From Wyeomyia smithii (taxonomy: Eukaryota > Arthropoda > Insecta > Diptera > Culicidae), in assembly GCF_029784165.1 (NCBI RefSeq), contig NC_073695.1, forward strand, positions 249,376,089-249,440,088: DNA of 64,000 bases, written 5' to 3'. Shown here in pieces: positions 35,501 through 47,700 of this stretch. The notes beneath the pieces are model-generated. The model did not search any database. It was given only the letters and a program-made list of their open reading frames with translations, and was not told the DNA's origin. The number at the start of each line of letters is the position of its first letter. Position 1 is the first letter of the stretch. The translations under genes were made by a program, and so were the position numbers.

Positions 35501-37989
35501 ATGTGCACTGCACGCATGAAGGAAGACCCGATGGCGAAAAGGAAGCCTTCTACGCGCAGCTGGAGGACGTCTACGACGGCTGCTCGCAGCGGGACATCAA
35601 GATCGTCATCGGGGATATGAACGCTCAAATCGGAAGGGAAGACCGGTGATCAGACATAAAAGTCTGCACACCGAAACGAACAACAACGGCCAAAGATGTG
35701 TCAACTTTGCAGCTTCCCGAGGAATGGTAGTTCGAAATACATTCTTCCCCCGCAAGGACATCCACAAAGCCACTTGGAAATCACCTGACCAACAAACAAC
35801 GAACCAAATTGACCATGTGCTCAACGAAGGACGATTTTTCTCGGACATCACCAACATACGCACCTACCGAGGTGCGGACATTGACTCGGACCACTATTTA
35901 GTAGTAGTTTATATGCGCTCAAAACTGTCGACTGTCTACCAGTGCCGAGTGACAGAAACGACTGGTATGATGGGGAATGCCGGGCAGCGGTGACAGAGAA
36001 AAACCGGACCTGGGTAAATTACCTGAGGGTAAGGATGAGAGAGAACCTGATCAAATACAGACGGGCGAGGAACGGCATGACCACGATCCTGAGATGTAAA
36101 AAGCGCCAGCAAGAGGATCGTGAACATGGAGAGCTAAAAGAGCTGTCCACTGCTGATGAGACGCGAAAGTTCTACGAAAAGGTTAACCAATCCCGTAAAG
36201 GCTATGTGCCGCGAGCCGACTTTTGCAAGGATATAGAAGGCAACCTCATCACGAACGACAGCGAGGTGGTCGACAGGTGAAAGCAGCACTTCGATGAACA
36301 TCTGAATGGCGATGCAACAAACAGAAGCGGAACTGGAACGGACCTGGGAGTGCCAGTAGTATATGACCGGGTATTAGCCCCCGACCTCCACGAAATTCAG
36401 CGGTAGATTGGGAGGCTGAAAAACAACAAAGCCACCTGCAAAGACGGCCTGTCGGGCGGGCTCTACAAACATGGTAAAGTAACGCTTGCTAGAGCATTGC
36501 ACTGGGTCATTTCCAAGATCTGGGAAGAGGAAAAACTGCCGGAAGAGTGGATGGAGGGAGTCGTCTGCCCCATCTATAAGAAGGGCGACAAGCTGGAGTG
36601 CTGCAATTATCGTGGCATTACGCTTATCAAAGCTGCATATAAAATACTCTCCCAAGTTCTATTCCAACGTCTAAAGCAGGTATTAGACGACGCGTATATT
36701 TGCTATTTTTGTTACGATTTTCATTTGCACAACATAAAATTCGTACCAAAAATAGCAAATATTTGCTTAACACCTTTAACAAGGAGGTTCGTGGGGCAGT
36801 ACCAGGCGGGTTTCATTGGAGCCCGCGCAGGAGGTTCGTGGGGCAGTACCAGGCGGGTTTCATTGGAGCCCGCGCAACCACGGACCAATTTTTTTAAATC
36901 CGACAGATTTAATGTGCAAAAATGTCGTAAGAACAACGTGTCCACGCATCACATTTTTATCGATTCCAAGGCAGCCTATGATACAGTTGATCGAGAACAG
37001 CTATGGCAGATCATGTACGAGAACGAGGATATCTTCCCGGATAAACTGACGCAGCTGATCAGGGCTACCATGAACCTTGTGATGTGTATCGTGCGTGTCT
37101 CGGGGATGCTCTCGAGTCCCTTCGAGTCATGCCGACATCGCCCTCGAAGGTGTTATACGAAGAGCGGGCATCGACACGAGTGGTACGATTTTTATGAAAC
37201 GAAGTCAGCTTAACGGCTTCGCTGATGACTTCGACATCATAGCACGAAACTTTGCGACGGTGGAGGAAACCTACACCAGACTAAAAGCGGAAGCTAAGCG
37301 TATTGGACTGCAGATCAATGCGTCGAAAACTAAGTATATGAAGGGAAGAGGCTCCAAGGAGAACAGTGTCAGCCTGCCACCCCGGATCACCGTAGACGAC
37401 GATAAGCTTGAGGTGGAAGACGAGTTCGTGTACTTAGGATCGCTGGTGAAATCGTGCCTGCTTTGCACTTCGTAAGACAATGAGATCCAATCGAGTGCGC
37501 CGCCGTACAAAGTTGAAGCTGTACAAAACACTAGTTGAACCGGTAGTCCTCTATGGGCTAGAGACGACAACACTGCTCTAAGATGACCTCAACGCCCTTG
37601 GAGTTTTCGAACGGAAGGTGCGGCGAACCATCTACGGTGGAGTACAGACTGAAAACGGAAATGGCGTAGACGCATGAACCATGAGCTGCACGCGCTGCTA
37701 GGAGAGACCTCCATTGCATATATTATCAAAGTTAACAGATTGCGATGGGCCGGACACGTCGCAAGGAAGCCGGACGACAACCCGGTTAAAACGACCCTTT
37801 TCAGTAACCCCTCCGGCACCAGAAATAGAGGAGCACAGCGTACACGATGGCTTGATCAGATTGAAAGTGACCTACGAGTGATAAGACGCCTGGGAGCCTG
37901 GCGCCATACAGCCCAGAACCGAGTGGAATGGAGACGACTTCTTGATACAGCACTAGCCACCCCGGCTCTAGCCTGCTAGGTAAGGTAAG
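32527..37989 (+). pseudogene. RTE-like LINE, second copy, itself interrupted
   Basis: Flanked by the 10-bp direct repeat taataccaat (32517-32526, and 38515-38524 after a MITE). Its 5' part is 32527-32810; a tandem-monomer element interrupts at 32811-35176; coding sequence resumes at 35181. The endonuclease shows KLGAWNCRSLN, ALQELCRKEE, VIGDMNAQIGRE, NQIDHVL and DSDHYLVVVYM. The RT shows LKNNKATCKDGL, VVCPIYKKGDKLE, NYRGITLIKAAYK, RFVGQYQAGFIGARATTDQ and NGFADDFDIIA; the C-terminus RLRWAGHVARKPDD ends at 37979. Decay includes a stop at 35647, frame shifts near 35940 and 37100, stops near 36280 and 36405, a 47-bp duplication (36783-36829 and 36830-36876) and a small palindrome at about 36692-36772. 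Not active. Confidence 0.88.
32811..35176 (-). mobile_element. Helentron/DINE-like non-autonomous element with 0.76-kb monomers, copy A
   Basis: Shared end to end with 51135-53651. It sits between AAAA runs, with no other duplication. Read on the minus strand it starts GACGTAGGACTACGTC (a perfect short hairpin at 35176-35161). An inverted copy of GACGTAGGACT lies about 40 nt inside the other end, followed by a CCCTAGGG palindrome. Between these are monomers starting at 32908, 33527 and 34297 (aact.ttcatagg.aacacta), the last partial; unit 1 lacks about 140 bp relative to copy B. Asymmetric inverted repeats, central tandem repeats, a terminal hairpin and insertion in an A/T run are the layout of DINE-1/HINE elements, so that class is inferred. 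No protein is encoded. Confidence 0.65.
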
Positions 37990-37995
37990 TAATAC

Positions 37996-38513
37996 CACAG
38001 ATAACAGACATCCAAGCTAGAACAAAAAACTCCAGAAATCGTGTGTAAGATTTCAAACTTTTACTCGTTTGGAATGCTCTTTCTGCAACTTGCGACTCTA
38101 ACCAGTTTAGTGATGGCAGCGCTGGATTACAGTCAAAGCTGTCAGACGCATGAACATTATCACAGGTTATAGAGTCGCTGTTTTTGCAATGATATAACAC
38201 TGATTTTGTAAGGTGGGTGTTTTTTTTTTTTTCAAATCAACATTAAAACAAACATATTTATCGTAAATATAAGCTGGGAAGGAATAAAATTGTCGATTGT
38301 GTACAAATTACGACTGCTCGAAATTTCTACATTAAAAACCGCAACCCTTCTTATTGCGAGAATATCGATAAAAGCTGTAAAACTATCGATTTTATCAAAT
38401 CGTTGACTACTAAGTGTTCTTAGCGCCCCCATACTGCGTATTGCGACATGCTAAAAAACCGTTGAATCTTTTTACACATGAAGCGAAACTAGTTTGGATG
38501 TCTGTTATCTGTG
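37996..38513. mobile_element. 7-bp-TSD MITE family 'CACAGATAAC', copy 2 (intact)
   Basis: The 25-bp TIR begins CACAGATAACAGACATCC; the left end is at 37996 and the right end at 38513 (one mismatch). The TSD gtaatac is perfect at 37989-37995 and 38514-38520. It landed in the tail/TSD junction of the RTE copy. Contains gtgatggcagcgctgg and paired aaaactatcgatttta motifs. No coding content. Confidence 0.9.
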
Positions 38514-38524
38514 GTAATACCAAT

Positions 38525-38760
38525 GAAACTCGAGTTTCTTAACTACTCAAGAACTAATCAAGTGAATGGAACCAAATTTGGCATGTGGAGGTTTTTGGGA
38601 GTAAAACATATTTTCATAGTGGTTCGACACCCCTCCCACTTCTGGATGGGAGGGCTCTTATAAAAATCGAACAATCGAACTTTCTATGGTGGTTTGACAC
38701 TCCTCCGTACTCTGGAAGGGCAGAGATATTTCAACCAGTTTTTCCGAAAAACAGCCTACC
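38525..38760 (+). repeat. Tandem repeat family of about 145 bp, right part
   Basis: Continuation of 32067-32526 (caagtgaatggaaccaaatt, ggcatgtggaggtttttggg, cgacacccctcccacttctg). The sequence reads straight across once the RTE copy and the MITE are removed. Confidence 0.75.
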
Positions 38761-38919
38761 CAACAAAACAATTGGGCTGAATAAAACAGCTAAAAATTTT
38801 AAATTAGCTGAATAAAGTCTGCATACAGGTGAAACGGATTGTCACGACGCTCAGGTTGATTTATCAGCTAAACGAGCAATAAATTCAGGTTCAACAAAAC
38901 TTGTGAAATACTCCACGCC
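38761..38919. repeat. Dispersed repeat shared with 15639-15792
   Basis: Second copy of the caacaaa.caattggg ... tccacgcc block, same direction. No coding content. Confidence 0.7.
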
Positions 38920-39899
38920 CATGGGCGCTGACTTCGAAACAAATTTGGTTATGTTCGATGAGTAGGACTCCAAATTCTACTCCGGGGTTTGATACTGAGG
39001 TTGCTGCTGCTGTGTCGTCATCTGCTTTAGAACTGCTGATCAACTCTATTTCCTGCCATGTTCGTGGAATTTTGAGGTGCTCGTCACCAAAATTATATGT
39101 CCAAGGGTTTAAATGAACTGAGGGTTTTGAGGTTTAAGAACATCTGTTTCTGTTTGATGTTGGACAAAGAATAATCAAATTTTTCATGTTGTCAATGACA
39201 TCTTTTAACTGGTTACCTTGACGAAACACTTTTCAAGTCACACGATGTTCTCGTCAACGGAATAATCTGAGTTAATAGATTTTAACTAATCAAGATATCG
39301 CGAATATACAAACGGACCATCTAATATCCTAATTTAACAGGAAATAGAATAACTAATTCTTTTGCATAGGCTTCGAACAAGGATTCAAATATTCAAAACG
39401 ATAAGTTTCCATTCCAACATCAGCTCTGAGCTCTACCGAAACTACTTTATCGACGCACTCGCAAACACCCACGCGAAGCACTGGATTTTGCATTTTCCTT
39501 TTCCCAACCACAGTAGACAAAAAAAACTCCAAAGGGAGTCTGTTTGTAAACATTCCGCCACTTGTGTGAGTGTGTCAGCCTGCTTGCATTCTGTTTTTCA
39601 CACAGCACAATGAGCGAACGGTTGAGGGAAACGGGGTATATCAAAGCGTCTGCAGCGCAAGAGCAGCAGACGGATGGGATAGGCTCGAGACAGAGCCAGA
39701 GATGAAAGATTAATCGGCCATTTTCCATCAACATTGCAGCATCAAACGAAGTAGATTGCTGGTCTTAGGAGAAAAAAGTAAGAAATTTTATCGGGAAAGT
39801 AATTCTAACCAACGACGACGCTTCTACGAAGTATAATAAAGGAAAAGAACCAAATTGATAAAACCAGTAGCCTGGCAAATCGTAACAAATCCAGGGAAA
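38920..39899. other. Intergenic and 5' region of the ZC4H2 homolog
   Basis: No gene or repeat recognised. The stretch after about 39590 probably contains the promoter and 5' UTR of the next gene, since its start codon follows at 39900 without a nearer acceptor being required. Confidence 0.5.
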
Positions 39900-41044
39900 A
39901 TGACAGCAGTAGATGAAAGAACTATTTACGCAAAGCTTGAAGCTATGAAAGACATCCGGTAAGCAAATGTTGCCTCCATGTTGTCGAGGGTGCTAAATCA
40001 TTATTTGCAGCTCCAAAACGCTTCAACTGGAAAAAGTGAAACTAAAAATTATCCGGGAAGTCGAAAACGGTGATGCAGAGGAGAAATGCCTCGCCGAGTA
40101 TCGTCGGGAGCTTGAGCTCCTGATGCAGGAAAAGATGAGTCATGTAGAGGAATTGAGGCAAATTCATGCCGACATCAATGCGGTAAGTTATTCGTGCTAG
40201 AAATAATTTTGTAAAAGTTACTATTAATGTCTGTACATATAGATGGAAACTGTCATCAAACAGGCGGAAGAAAATCGGATTCGCTCGATAAATATGGCGA
40301 ACCGTTTTCACGAGGAATATGTACCGCTGAAGTCCGATGTGGACACGATGCGTCGTGAATACCTTGGACTGGAGCGTCTTCCGGAACTGCACGAGGAAGA
40401 GGGATCGATTATCTCTCCCGAGTAGTAAACCATTCGACTTTGCTAAGGAATTATTCTACTAATCGCTCGTTCTACTTACAGTCGTTTCCAGAATTACTAC
40501 ACGGGCAATAAGTCTATCACGAATCCGGCAGCCAGTTTTGCCCGTCCTCCCCTTTCGGCACATCATCCCTTGCCACCGGATGGGCCAGTCACAGCACTTC
40601 CACCGACAGCTCCACCTGGTTTTCTACCGCCACCGCCTGTTGCTATGCGCATCAACAAACCCCCAGAATTGCCCACCAATCGATTACAACCAGCTCCTAC
40701 AATCGGAATAGGCCATCCAACGTTCAGGTCTGATTTCAATGTCAATCTGAGGTGATTTTCGTTTCCCCATTCATTTATCTCTTGATTTTAACATACCCAG
40801 TATGATTTTAACACAGCCTTTTAGCCAGTTTGGTTTAGTATCCTCACCTCGGTCCTCACTCGCTAATCAGCTTTACAGCAAACGATACTGACTGTGTAGC
40901 ATTCTTTACAGACAACAACCACCACCGATGAAGTCGTGTCTTTCCTGCCACCAGCAAATTCATCGCAACGCTCCGATTTGTCCACTCTGCAAGGCGAAGA
41001 GCCGATCGCGCAATCCGAAGAAGCCGAAAAAAAAGGAACATTAG
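39900..41044 (+). CDS. ZC4H2: ZC4H2 homolog (C4H2 zinc-finger protein)
   Basis: Exons 39900-39958, 40011-40182, 40243-40421, 40482-40727 and 40912-41044 with GT-AG introns give 262 residues; human ZC4H2 has 224. The first 130 residues are a long Glu/Lys/Leu-rich coiled coil (AKLEAMKDIRSKTLQLEKVK to DVDTMRREYLGLERLPELHE). A Pro-rich middle follows (LPPTAPPGFLPPPPVAMRIN). The C-terminal zinc domain is MKSCLSCHQQIHRNAPICPL then C, a basic tail RSRNPKKPKKKEH and the stop. The CxxC-H-CPxC arrangement and basic tail are diagnostic. In vertebrates the protein is nuclear/cytoplasmic and needed for neuron and synapse development, partly by stabilising RNF220; conservation of this role is inferred. The intron 3 donor is ga|gtagta. 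A poly(A) signal AATAAA lies near 41531. Confidence 0.95.
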
Positions 41045-44000
41045 GGGGTGGTACTCACCCACGAAAATCGACTGACCAGTGTTTTTCCCAATTTCTTGCG
41101 GAAATTTTTGCATTCATTAATTTGCTTTGACATTGTAATATTTAGATGTTTTTGACTAAACTGCACAACTTTTGCACAACCATTTTTTCACTTATTTCGA
41201 GGTAAGAGATTGCTAATTTGGTCACTGTTTTATGACAGTGTACTTTTTCGCTAGCGAAAAATCTTAATTTATCATTCTGTAGTTTACTGTTCATGTAAAT
41301 CCTAGAATTTGCAGTTTGCGTTAAGTAAAAATTGACCGGAGCTGGCGGAATTTCGTAGAAACGTCAACGTTTTGAAATTCAAGTGGAAACTATGCGATCC
41401 ACAACCTGGATTTGCAGTTCTAAGCGAAAGGGAATTTTTCCTTTTCACTTCTTTAGTCAAAACGAAATCGATTAAACGTTGGGCCATACATAAACGACCA
41501 CTTTAGTGTTAAGCTTGTAATTTTCAATCAATAAACGTAAATATTCAAGTCTGATATGATGTGGCTTTTGTATGTAAAACTGGACGGAGGCTGTTCACCA
41601 CTTTGACGAGCGAAAGAACGAAACCCATCGGTTACCAAGTTGATAATAGGAAAATTTATTCGCTGCATTCATTGCCATTCTAATTGTAATACATTTTCGT
41701 AATCTGGACCATTCCCAATTTCGATTCCAATTCACACGACGAAAGATACAAGACTAGACAGACACGAAATATTTGATAAACAATAGCTTTAAACATCCAC
41801 TAGAGAGAAAAAACGTTTAGAAGTGAATTTTTTTCCTTAACAAAGCAAATAGTGTATGATTATGCACATCAAACTTCTACCCAAAAATTGTAGAAGCAAA
41901 CTCAAACAATGCCCATTTGCTTAGCTATTCTTTTTGCTACAATATTGCCTTAATACGTACAAGCAATGCTTGATAAGATTTTACCGGTGGCGCATGTAAG
42001 GGACATTTTACGTCACTAAGAAATAAAGTAAATTTAAAAATAGCAGGATGGATTTCTTGGTTTTGGTTTTCTTTTAATTTAATTTTAACCGATTTCAGCA
42101 TTTTTCTGCAATGCATGTGATAAAGTGTTGTGATTAACATTTTAATTCCTCTCGCTTGTTCTGTTCTATTTTTTTATCATTAAGAGCACTTTCCATCCTT
42201 TTCAGCTAGTCCCAAAAGTGACATTATATTTAGTTCCTTGACAATCAGACTTATAACAATTTAATTTCGGACTTGTTTGTATTTCATTTTTCTTCTTGAA
42301 GCAGATTATGTCATTTTTTTTCGTGAACAAACCGAACGGAGAACTTGACGATATACTGAGCTGAGCTATTTTACTAAGTTATCTTCGTTTGAAGATTATC
42401 TACGATTGACTTTCATATTTTTATATCTATTACACATCAAATTCAAAGTGTAAATCTTTCTCTAGAAATGCTTCGAATGCTTTGCAGAAGTTGCAAGTTT
42501 TGCCAAGATTAAACAAGTTACAAAGCAATGTTTCCGCTTCTATTACGGCAGCGTTTGTAATGGCTGAAAAAATTAAAGTTGGCAGAAGGCACAATTCAAA
42601 ATGCCTCAATGGAATGAGATTCTAAGCCTTATCCGGTTCGAGCTTAGTTGTGATTGTTTTGATCCGGCGACTAACCCCTTAAGATTTCCAATAGGATTTT
42701 AGGAAATATAAAAAAAAATAATCATGAAATCTGCTTGGGTCCTATTTCTACACTGAATGGAAATTATTCTATTTTTTGTATTCTGGCTCGCCGTTTGGGA
42801 AGATCGAAACAAGTTGCTACCAACAAAGTTTTTTGTTTGTGGATGTTTTCGATCAAGATAAATGCAGAAAACGAAATTCTAAAGTTTTGAAGAAAATGAA
42901 TCGCGCGTTCGAGAGTGCTTCCCAAAAATGGTAGTTTTAGAAAATTGGTCGAACTCACCTACAACATGCAATACCTCAAGAAGATATAAAAATGAAGAAT
43001 TTCACCAACGTAAAAATCGACTGTTGACGTGTGAAGAGAAAAACTTCAAATGGGAGAAGATCCGGAAATGTACTGGAGGCTTGCTTCATTTAGAACCTGG
43101 AAATATTCAGCAGCGCCTCTAGTTGTCGGATTTGAAATGCTTTGATAGCTAATTGTTTGGAAACTAATCTGTGTATGATGTGCTCAAACGTTTTCAAAGA
43201 CGGATGACCGTGAACCGGAAGGATCAGAGTACGATCGGCAGTAGAACTGGAAGGTATTGAGGACAATCGAGGCAAATTCCGGACTCTCTGATCGGTCAGC
43301 AAATGTAGCGCTAATAATGGTACTGACCGGAGGATACGTCTACGAGGAGGCTACCATTCTTTCCGTGCCAGTAAGCAACCCAGCAGGACACTTAAGCAAA
43401 ACTTAGTGGCTCAAACACACGCTCGAAAGTTGTACGAGAAGGTTCTGACGAAGCTGCTCAAAAGGCCTCTTCAAGACATCGGAACTTACTTGCCAATAAC
43501 ACGTATCATTTCTATCGAATGCAATCGCAGTTTGGTCTTCAGTTATACCTTAGTTTGATCTCCAGAAGTATCATGAAATCAGTATAAAAAAATTAATTCA
43601 GCTAATTCCCGCAGATATTTCAAAAAGGTTGATTGAAAAGCAATTACAGAACGTGTCTTCACCCTCTCTTAGAATCTCCAAAAGCAAAACAAACTAAGAC
43701 AAAATTGGAAATGACTCGAATGTTACATAATAACAAACAGAGTTAGAAAAATAAACAACCCTCCAGTTATAGAATTTTCTAAACCACATCAATCAAATAA
43801 ACAAACTATCAGCAAGTCTGTCATTCGTCGAATAAATCCACTGCTCATGACGACGATCCACTGTCATACGAGTCCTGCTGCAGGGAGCGAAAACTGTATG
43901 AAGTCAAAAAGAAGATTAAATAAACATAGCGACTGTTATCATTGCGTGGTCGAAAACTATATCAGTAAATGTTAGCTTGAGCCGAGGAGGACTGAGAGCG

Positions 44001-44781
44001 GGAAAAAAAATTACTGATGATGTGGCAAAAATCAAGCGGATCTGATTACTAATGCGATCGTGTTCCGCGAAACAAAGTATCGAGGAAGCTTTGCATTAAC
44101 ATGCTCAAACGAACGAACAAAGCGCGATCAACTCTCGTGGTTGCACTTCATTTGTGCGGTGGTATGTTCACTGATAACAAGCCAATGGTACGCCGAAATC
44201 GCAATATCTCACGTCTGCAGTGTGCAGCGTCGCTTTGTACTTGAAATCGACCGGAAATCGGTATAGAACTCAGCATGAAACAAAGTGAAAGAAAAAGGGC
44301 AAGCTAGCTGATGCTTCAATCTGCATTTTATTGATATTTTCTCTTGGCAGAAGCATTTTCAAATTACTTTGGTTTGTAACTAATTGTTGAGATTCCAGAT
44401 AAAAAATGCATGTTTTCTTTTTCAAATTTCTCTATAGCTAACTGTTCGGTTTGAGCAATGTCGGATAACGGTCCTTTACTGCTGCCCTATGTTGTACAAA
44501 ACAACAAAACAATTACACGCGATTATGGTAGATCAGGTAAATTAAGGAGAATAGGATTTGAGAAACACAGTGGAAAAGTTCAGATCAATCCTGCTTCCAG
44601 TTAGGGAATTTAAAATAAAATTGAATAAGATCAGCAAACCCTCGCCCGTTTTAACCCAATTGGGCGGAGATGTGTGTTTTTTTTTTGCTCTATAGGGAGA
44701 AGGGGAGAGGATACATATTCAGATAGTTTCCTAGCGCACCGCCGTTCATCGTCACTTACCCGACACCCGTGCGCTGATAGT
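41045..44781. other. Intergenic, ZC4H2 3' UTR then unassigned sequence
   Basis: 41045-41540 is probably the ZC4H2 3' UTR, ending near caataaacg. From about 41550 to 44300 I find no domain, TIR pair or repeat. A minus-strand frame at 43302-43090 is open for 70 codons but not recognisable. On the minus strand AATAAA at 44332-44327 could end the CD164-like transcript, placing 44327-44781 in its 3' UTR. Confidence 0.5.
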
Positions 44782-47700
44782 TTACAGTGTGTGGTAGTTT
44801 CGCTCGGTGCGAGCCTTGTAGAACTTCCATAGCACCAGCCCGATCGCCAGCGATCCGTACGCTAGGATCATTCCACCGACAAAGGAGTAACCGTCGAAAT
44901 GTTTGCAATGTGGTGTTGGGGGAGCCATCGTGGTCGATGTCGACGGGCTTGGAGTTGGAGTTGGTGTAGGCGATGGCGTCGGAGTAGGTGCGGTAGTTGT
45001 TGTAGTGTTCGCAGCGGGTGTCGTGGTTGCCGGTGTTGTACTGGTGCTGGTAGTGGTAGTACTGGGAGTTGTAGTTGTCGTATTATCCGGAACCGGCGAC
45101 GGTGCCACCGTAGTGGTTGTTGTCGTGTTGGGTGAAACCTGGAAGAGTAACCAAGAATTGAAAAACAAAATCTTTTTTCTGACCAGCAGCGAGATGTACC
45201 GTGGTGGTGGTTGTGGTACTGGGAGTCGTTGTTGTAGGTTTTGTAGTTGTATCGTTGCCATCGGGAGCTGATGATGTGGTAGGTAAATCTAAAACGAAGA
45301 AATAAAGTTTTTAAATAAAATATGGCGCAGTATTAAATTTTATTAATTAATTACGACGAAGTTGCACAAGAAACCACGTATATGGGAACTTGGAATTAAT
45401 TTGCCATCTGCAGTGTACAACAATTCAGTTGCTACCGCTTCGTTAAGATCGATAACAGCGCCGGCCACGTCCTTACGATCGTTAGGGTAAGCAAGGATGT
45501 TGTAAGGAAGGAAGTGTAATAGCCGTTGTTGTCGGAGACTGAGTTTACCTCTGCATCTCCACAACTGCGACGGAAAGGAAAGGTTGTATCACCGTGGTAA
45601 GTGACGGAATCGAACAACGTTGCGCGCGAAGTTAGTTCATTACGAAGGCGATGGCAATTTGAATAAGTACGGCGCAATTGAATAAGTACGATATTATATT
45701 TATCGAACGATCGAAACCTACTTTGAATCGCAACGTGCTAGAATCGAACCAACGGGCGGGCAGTCTCCCAATAAATGATTTGGTGCTACTAGGGAGTCAC
45801 AACACACCGAAAATCGTTAGATGAGCAAAGCTCACCCGGACCGAAGACACGTTCACACCGGAGCATTACGCAGGACATCTGTGCTTCCTCTCATCGACGC
45901 ACACGCGCAGGGACACGGTGTTTCGCGTCGATTATTGTATTGCGACGTAGTCGTTTTAAAGCATAATGAATTACTTCTTTTTTGCACTATTTGTTGCTGT
46001 CTTCAACAGCTTTAACATCAATATTCATTGGAAGTTGGAACAAATATAAATAGAAAAAATGGTGCTGTCAACCAGCTTGATAATTCATAAGCTTCTAGAA
46101 TTAATGTCTTCGAATGGTAGGATTGTTATGAAACATCTCCCCTTAGAAAAGATCGTAGGATCCGAGCCATGCTGGAAGCCTTTCTTCGGTTGCAAAAAGG
46201 TCGATAAGAGCACTGCGGAACAACTTCAGATGATCGAACATTGTCTTGGTTCAATTGCTGAACTGAGTGTGGTACTTCGGGCAGTTTTTCAGGTTTTTTT
46301 TTAAATGAAGATCGATAATTTTATCGGGACATGGAGCACACAGATTTTGCATTCCAAATTCCTGAAGCAGCATGGACCGGTAAATGGAAAGGTTTTCCTT
46401 TCCTTGAAGATGTGGGAAATTTGCTAGGCTTGCTCCCTCTCATAACTACTTGAGTCCTTTTTTAAAGTGTCCGCAAAGCGCTCAGCAGGTCCATTAGATT
46501 GTGGATGGTAGGGCGCAATTGTTACGTTGATGAATCCAGCTTCATCGCAGAACTGCTTGAAACGCGCGCTAACAAATTGCGAGCCATTATCCTAGACGCG
46601 AAGTTTGAAATTGCCGAAACTTGCAAATATCTCGTCTAGCATTTCCAAAGTTTTCGTTGTGTTTGTGTTATGAGCACGGTAGATTTCTAGTCGTTTTGAA
46701 TATGCGTCAATCACCAGAAAGTAATAGTATTCATTTATAAGGCCAGCATAATCGATATGAACTCGTTCCCATGGCTTCGAGGAAATGGGTCACGACTCCA
46801 GGTCAGTCTTGCCTCAGCACAGGGTCTACAGAATCGGACATAGTTTTCGTCAGCACCATTGCCCAGTACAAAGAACTCCTCACGACATAGTTCGAAACTT
46901 CTTGCGAAAGATTTCATTCGCTTCATTTCTGGATGGTGTCAAATCTTAACGAGTGGTTGGTGATCATTCTGAGGGATAAACTAACGGCCGAATAACATCT
47001 TATGGAATCGTGTCACAGCAAAAACCGCAAAGGTTAGAGATCTTGAAATTTTGAATTTTTTGGCATCTCCTGCGAAGATGAGTCTTTTGTTCGAACCGAA
47101 GTGCGTCAGCAACTAGTCGAAAGTGAGCGGTATTTTGAACTTGTCAACCGACCTCTGGTAGTTTGCAGTCCGTTCCCATTTAACGTTTACCGGTTCTTAG
47201 CTCTTACATCTGCTTGAAAAAACGGCCATAATAGATCGTAGCTCCAAGATACGATCGAAGCTGTCATACGCTGGTAGGAGCTTGCATCTGCCGTACGTCT
47301 TGATCCGTCGCAGAACCTCATGAAGGCTTCGATTGTGTTCTTATTTCACTCTACCGGAAATCATGATGTCGTTCAAATATGACTTTACTCCAGGAATACC
47401 AGCGACCATGCTGCGAATCATCCATTGGAATGCAGGGAGAGCGGACTGGATTCCAGGCGGCAGACGGTTGTATTTGAAGAATCCTTGATAAATGTTAATC
47501 GTCAGACACTCCTGTGATTCCTCGTCAATCTCGACTTGAAGTAGAGTAACGACAGCTAGTGAGATTAGCGAAAATATCATCTTGATGTGATTTTTTCCAT
47601 CCTTGGGTACACCAGCCAAGTGTGCTTTGGAACACTTCCAGAAACTTCGTACGCAGCTTTTGCTCATTTTTCTGATGGACAACATTGACCAGTGAGTTGA

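Noticed and set aside
42880..43560. Possible degraded gene
   Set aside because: Frames open on both strands for 60-70 codons, but no motif, splice pattern or repeat match that would support it.
44903..45271. 122-codon plus-strand Val/Gly-rich frame
   Set aside because: Antisense shadow of the Thr/Pro-rich CD164-like exons.
45690..45790. Another tRNA-like SINE in the CD164 intron
   Set aside because: Only a B-box-like word is seen; no A-box at the right distance and no TSD.
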